A DNA stretch of 9,503 bases, from contig JAEWMK010000463.1 of the NCBI GenBank assembly GCA_023457235.1, positions 1-9,503 of the forward strand, given 5' to 3'. Below, one piece after another: positions 6,136 through 9,503 of this stretch (its first letter is position 1; the number at the start of each line of letters is the position of its first letter). Position numbers and translations under genes: made by a program. A model generated the notes under the pieces. It was not told the origin of the DNA and searched no databases. It worked only from the letters and a program-made list of their open reading frames with translations. This stretch comes from Bacillota bacterium (lineage in GTDB: Bacteria; Bacillota; Bacilli; Bacillales; Bacillaceae_J).

Positions 6136-6485
6136 GTCTGCGTAATTGGGGACTCCACAAATCCCAGCATATTTTTCAAGGTGTCATTTACTGCTTCGAG
6201 TGCTGTAACGACACTTTGTACATCCCCGCTAATAACGACCGACCCCGTAAAGCGGTCAAGAAACCCAATATCAACGTCAGCGGCCTTTGTTGCAATATCA
6301 GCGGCAATAATGGCAGTTTCATAGGGTGTTAAAGTAAGTATTCCAATTGCTCCCTTTTCATCTATCCCTAAACGTTCATAAATGTCCGGCATAGGTGATG
6401 CAATTACATGTGCAATGGTAACTTGTTTTCCCGGTACTGATTCCTGTATAATACGTTCTATCCCTTGTTCACCAAATGCTCCCAT
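6132..6485 (-). CDS. eutS: EutS/PduU-type circularly permuted BMC-H shell protein
   Basis: A 117-residue shell protein of the EutS/PduU branch, whose single BMC fold is circularly permuted. The N-terminal stretch ERIIQESVPGKQVTIAHVIA (10-29) forms the small beta-barrel that plugs the hexamer pore in this group. It is followed by GAIGILTLTPYETAIIAADIATKAADV (45-71) and GFLDRFTGSVVISGDVQSV (74-92), both near-signature for EutS. GAGGG precedes the ATG by about seven bases. The gene starts 40 bases after the cutD stop and its own stop overlaps the eutP start by four bases, matching the usual eutS-eutP order. It acts as a facet tile of the compartment shell. Assignment to EutS rather than PduU rests on sequence pattern and the neighbouring eutP. 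Confidence 0.95.
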   Translation of the reverse strand: MGAFGEQGIERIIQESVPGKQVTIAHVIASPMPDIYERLGIDEKGAIGILTLTPYETAIIAADIATKAADVDIGFLDRFTGSVVISGDVQSVVTALEAVNDTLKNMLGFVESPITQT

Positions 6486-6525
6486 CTGATTACCCTCAAT
6501 CTTTTTTCATTCCAAAAGCTTTCCA

Positions 6526-7476
6526 TCAATGGTTGATTACTTTAACTTGGAAGTCGTATTTTTTAAACGAGTTTTCAATCCTTTTCAGATCGTCTTCACT
6601 TAGTTTGGGATCCCCAGTTACAGGGTAATCCATTCCCAACTGGTTGTATTTATTGACTCCAAGTTTATGATAAGGCAGTAAATCGATTCCTTTGAAATTT
6701 TCATAGTTACGGTAAGGCAGTAAGAAACGAATAACCCCTTCTATGTCATCCTGACTATCATTGATCTCTTTTAATAGGGGCATTCTGATCTTAACGTTAT
6801 ATCCACGTTTAAGAAGCTCCTCCAAATTTTTTAAAATAAGCACATTATGGACACCTGTAAGCTCGAAATGTCGGCGTGTATCTATTTGCTTGATATCGAA
6901 AAGGAATAAATCCGTATACTCCGCTACTTTAAGGATAGCTTCTAGGTTTGCAAAGCCACTTGTTTCAATCGCAGTATTAATTCCTTCCTTTTTACAAGCC
7001 ATTAGTAGGTCTGCTGCGACCTGAGGTTGTGCCAATACTTCACCACCACCCAAGGTAACACCCCCACCAGACATGTCATAAAACACTCTGTCTTCTTCGA
7101 TCACTTCTAAAAGCTCAGAAACGGACTTGACTTCCCCTGTAATAGATAATGCTGATTCAGGACAAGCATCTACACACTTACCACAGCCAATACAATCTAT
7201 ATCCCGAATTACATTAAGCTTTGAGTCTTTTGATAGATTAAATATCCCAACAGGGCAGACAGGAATACAGGCACCGCAGTCCGTACATAAACTTTCTTTT
7301 AACATAACTTGATAATTCCGTTCAAATCCTTCAGGATTCGAACACCATTTACAACGTAATGGGCATCCTTTAAAAAACACCAGTGTTCTTACTCCCGGAC
7401 CATCGTAAATATTATATTTCTGTACGTTCATAATTAACGCATTTCCTTCATCTAATCCCCCGCTTAGGTTACTCAT
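6526..7476 (-). CDS. cutD: CutD, radical-SAM activase of choline trimethylamine-lyase
   Basis: A 316-residue glycyl radical enzyme activase. It uses S-adenosylmethionine and a [4Fe-4S] cluster to generate the glycyl radical on CutC. The radical-SAM motif is CPLRCKWC (cysteines 38, 42, 45), preceded by the family's YDGPGVRTLVFFKG. A ferredoxin-like insert carries two cluster motifs, CTDCGACIPVCP (64-75) and CIGCGKCVDACP (95-106), as in most non-Pfl activases. The SAM-binding GGE appears as GGGVTLGGGEVLAQP, the form I associate with CutD. FKGIDLLPYHKLGVNKYNQLGM near the C-terminus is also typical. The start is supported by AGGAG nine bases upstream; the methionine at residue 16 is a less likely alternative. 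It follows cutC by 139 bases, the usual order for an activase and its enzyme. Confidence 0.96.
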   Translation of the reverse strand: MSNLSGGLDEGNALIMNVQKYNIYDGPGVRTLVFFKGCPLRCKWCSNPEGFERNYQVMLKESLCTDCGACIPVCPVGIFNLSKDSKLNVIRDIDCIGCGKCVDACPESALSITGEVKSVSELLEVIEEDRVFYDMSGGGVTLGGGEVLAQPQVAADLLMACKKEGINTAIETSGFANLEAILKVAEYTDLFLFDIKQIDTRRHFELTGVHNVLILKNLEELLKRGYNVKIRMPLLKEINDSQDDIEGVIRFLLPYRNYENFKGIDLLPYHKLGVNKYNQLGMDYPVTGDPKLSEDDLKRIENSFKKYDFQVKVINH

Positions 7477-7528
7477 AATGATTATCTCCTGTTTATTTCG
7501 TTTTAATTTAATACTATTAACTTCGCCT

Positions 7529-7541
7529 TGGCGTATCGCCA
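7529..7541. other. Short hairpin in the cutC-cutD gap
   Basis: TGGCG-ATA-CGCCA on the transcribed strand, a perfect 5-bp GC-rich stem with a 3-base loop. It adjoins the 10-base palindrome AGCTATAGCT (7541-7550). No U-tract follows. Together with the larger hairpin at 7556-7579 it gives the 139-bp intergenic region a structured centre. Confidence 0.45.
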
Positions 7542-7555
7542 GCTATAGCTTGTTT

Positions 7556-7579
7556 CAGTGGGTGCCTTAACCCCCACTG
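7556..7579. other. Hairpin downstream of cutC, possible mRNA stabiliser or attenuator
   Basis: The arms CAGTGGG and CCCACTG form a perfect 7-bp stem (7556-7562 with 7573-7579) with a 10-base loop, starting 37 bases after the cutC stop in the direction of transcription. It is followed by AAACAAGC rather than a U-run, so it does not look like an efficient intrinsic terminator. It could protect the 3' end of a processed cutC message or partly reduce read-through, giving more CutC than CutD and downstream products. That role is inferred. Confidence 0.5.
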
Positions 7580-7615
7580 TATAAATACAAAGTTGCACTC
7601 ATTTCTTCTAGTAAG

Positions 7616-9503
7616 TTAGAAGTTATTTAACATAGTTCTACTAATGATTTCATCTTGAACATCCTTACAAAGCTCGATAAAGAACGCACTGTATCCCGCT
7701 ACACGAACAATTAAGTCACGATACTTCTCCGGATGTTTTTGTGCATCAAGTAATGTGTTGTTATCCAGATAATTAAACTGCATCTCTCCATTTCCAAGTA
7801 CAGAAGCTGTGCGCAAAAGTGTAATAAGACCTTCTTCTCCTTCTGGAGTATCAAGCAAGCCCGCCATAAGTTTAAAGTTGTGTACCATGCCGATATTCAT
7901 ACTATCAGCTGCCATCTTCGAAACAGACTTGATAATAGCTGTCGGTCCTTTCACATCCGAACCTTGGTGTGGGCTTATTCCGTCTGATAACGGTATCCAG
8001 GCATGGCGACCGTTCGCAGATGCACCAGTCATTTGGCCTAATGGAGTATTATTTGAAATCGATAACGTTCCATGACTTAAGACGGAATATAAAGTTTTAT
8101 ACTGACGATGATCTATCTCAGTGAAATTAATGATATCTGCCGCAATCAAATCTGCATAGTCATCATCATTTCCGTATTTCGGTGCATTCAAGCAGTCCCT
8201 TTTTATTTGTTCATAACCGACAAAATCGGCTTTTAAAGCTTCATTAATCTGTTCTAACGTATACTTCTTATCGCCGTAAACTAATTTCTTAATTGCTGCC
8301 ATTGAATCTGTATAGGTAGCCAACCCAGACCAAACAACTCCAGGTCCAAAATTATACATTGCACCGCCAGCTGAAACGTCTTTACCGTTTTCCATACAGC
8401 CTTCATACATAATCGACATCAAAGGCTTTGGAGCCAATTCTCTGTGAACTCGCTGAGTGATAACTGTAGCAACACTTGACAATTTTGTAATATATTTAAT
8501 TTGCTCTTTAACAGCTTTTTCAAAATCCTCGTACGTTTTATACTGACTTAAATCGCCCATGTCTGGACATACCTGCTTTCCATACCAAAGCGGAACACCA
8601 CGATTTAAAACCAGCTCAATGCAGATTGGCCATTGAGTATAGGCAGTAGAAGTCCACTGATAGAGACGACCAGACTTCTGTGGCTCAACACAGCCCATCA
8701 AACAATAATCTCTGGCATCCTCAATAGAAACACCCTTTGCCAACATCATCTTAATGTGAGCATCATCGAAATGACAGGCAGGGAAGCCCAAACCAGCCCT
8801 GACAACTTCAACAATTTTCTTCAAATATTTCCTAGGTGACTTATTATGGATACGTGTGGCAAGTGATGGCTGGTAAATTTTCACATGACGAACTGCATCC
8901 ATCAGTAGGTAGGTGAGATCATTGGTAGCATCTTTACCATCCCGGGTTACACCGCCAACACACATATTGACAAACGGCTGATAACCCGCGAAGAACTTAG
9001 AGCCACCTTCACTTGTAATCCACATCATTTCAGACATTTTTATTAGCATACAACCAGCCAGCTCGAATGCTTCATAGTCGGTCATACGACCTGCCACTTT
9101 ATCCGCCTTATAGAACGGATACATGTATTGGTCAACGCGCCCGATTGACATACCTGTTTGATTCTCTTCAACTACAAGTAAAGATTCAATTGTCCAAACA
9201 GCCTGAACAGCCTCCCAAAAGGAACTAGGCTTATGGGCAGGCACCCTTGCATTCACTTCAGAAATCTTCTGTAATTCTGCCTTACGCTTTGGATTCTTTT
9301 CCTTAGCAGCTAACTCTGCTGCATAATCAGATAGTCGCTTAGCATATGTCATAATACCTTCTGTAGTATCAATGATAGATTTATAAAAATATATTTTTTC
9401 TATATCATCTGGGTTCTCATAGGCTAGCTTAGCAAGATGATCCTTGGCCTCCTGCTGAATATCAAGCATGCCCTTCTTCATAAGGATCACATCATAGCCG
9501 GGG
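7616..9503 (-). CDS. cutC: CutC, choline trimethylamine-lyase (glycyl radical enzyme), 5' end outside window
   Basis: Cleaves choline to trimethylamine and acetaldehyde through a glycyl/thiyl radical, inside the microcompartment. The frame is open to the right edge (PGYDVILMKKGM), so the GTG near 9490 is internal and roughly 220 N-terminal residues are missing. GCVEP holds the catalytic cysteine (codon 8690-8692) and glutamate (8684-8686). RVAGYSAFF carries the radical glycine (7694-7696), 25 residues before the end. If the cysteine is set to 489 as in the Desulfovibrio enzyme, the glycine falls at 821, a threonine at 502, a tyrosine at 506 and a phenylalanine (GYQPF) at 395, all matching the choline-site residues I recall. 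This points to a ~846-residue enzyme and specificity for choline rather than glycerol, propanediol or pyruvate. Asp216 and Tyr208 lie outside the window and cannot be checked. It is the signature enzyme of the locus, followed by its activase. Confidence 0.97.
   Translation of the reverse strand, partial: PGYDVILMKKGMLDIQQEAKDHLAKLAYENPDDIEKIYFYKSIIDTTEGIMTYAKRLSDYAAELAAKEKNPKRKAELQKISEVNARVPAHKPSSFWEAVQAVWTIESLLVVEENQTGMSIGRVDQYMYPFYKADKVAGRMTDYEAFELAGCMLIKMSEMMWITSEGGSKFFAGYQPFVNMCVGGVTRDGKDATNDLTYLLMDAVRHVKIYQPSLATRIHNKSPRKYLKKIVEVVRAGLGFPACHFDDAHIKMMLAKGVSIEDARDYCLMGCVEPQKSGRLYQWTSTAYTQWPICIELVLNRGVPLWYGKQVCPDMGDLSQYKTYEDFEKAVKEQIKYITKLSSVATVITQRVHRELAPKPLMSIMYEGCMENGKDVSAGGAMYNFGPGVVWSGLATYTDSMAAIKKLVYGDKKYTLEQINEALKADFVGYEQIKRDCLNAPKYGNDDDYADLIAADIINFTEIDHRQYKTLYSVLSHGTLSISNNTPLGQMTGASANGRHAWIPLSDGISPHQGSDVKGPTAIIKSVSKMAADSMNIGMVHNFKLMAGLLDTPEGEEGLITLLRTASVLGNGEMQFNYLDNNTLLDAQKHPEKYRDLIVRVAGYSAFFIELCKDVQDEIISRTMLNNF

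Noticed and set aside
7556..7579. Intrinsic terminator after cutC
   Set aside because: The stem is only 7 bp with a 10-base loop, and no T-run follows on either strand. It was kept only as a possible processing or stabilising hairpin.
7477..7615. Internal promoter for cutD
   Set aside because: AT-rich TATTAAAT-like stretches occur near 7510-7520, but no convincing -35 element at 16-18 bases was seen, so no promoter is claimed.
9488..9490. GTG as the true start of cutC
   Set aside because: The frame continues open to the window edge (PGYD before it), there is no ribosome binding site, and numbering by catalytic residues shows about 220 residues are missing.

Overview
The window is one polycistronic segment of a bacterial microcompartment (BMC) operon. 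It lies entirely on the minus strand, so it reads from right to left. The encoded pathway is anaerobic choline breakdown by a glycyl radical enzyme, which corresponds to the known GRM1-like / cut class of microcompartment loci. The DNA is AT-rich, spacing is tight, and strong purine-rich ribosome binding sites (often GGAGGGGG) precede most genes. Together with the mix of cut-, eut- and pdu-like genes, this suggests an anaerobic Firmicute of the clostridial type (for example a Desulfosporosinus- or Desulfitobacterium-like organism). The genus cannot be fixed from this sequence alone.

In transcription order the window holds: choline trimethylamine-lyase CutC (9503-7616, 5' end outside the window); its radical-SAM activase CutD (7476-6526); the permuted shell protein EutS (6485-6132); the EutP/PduV P-loop GTPase (6135-5722), whose C-terminus is disrupted by an apparent frameshift; a divergent EutT-like protein (5679-4993); the EutJ chaperone-like ATPase (5011-4166); the pentameric vertex protein EutN (4136-3873); the iron-sulfur flavoprotein PduS (3855-2530); the trimeric shell protein PduT (2526-1978); the cupin EutQ (1927-1289); a BMC-H shell protein with a long C-terminal extension (1256-696); and the N-terminal third of a CoA-acylating acetaldehyde dehydrogenase (624-1, runs off the left edge).

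How they work together: CutD installs a glycyl radical on CutC, and CutC splits choline into trimethylamine and acetaldehyde. Acetaldehyde is kept inside a protein shell built from EutS, PduT, EutN and the extended BMC-H. There the aldehyde dehydrogenase oxidises it to acetyl-CoA with reduction of NAD+. PduS and PduT form a plausible path for moving electrons between the lumen and the cytosol. EutP and EutQ have been linked to acetate/acetyl-phosphate metabolism. The alcohol dehydrogenase, phosphotransacylase, other shell genes and regulators expected in such a locus are not in this window.

The system as a whole is of a known type. The points worth a second look are local: an X XXY YYZ-like heptamer exactly at the eutP frame break, the SAP/Rho-N-like tail on the BMC-H protein, a EutT homologue with an altered metal motif in a pathway that needs no B12, and hairpins in the 139-bp cutC-cutD gap. 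No promoter, regulator, RNA gene, mobile element or CRISPR array was found. No gene-free stretch exceeds 140 bases.
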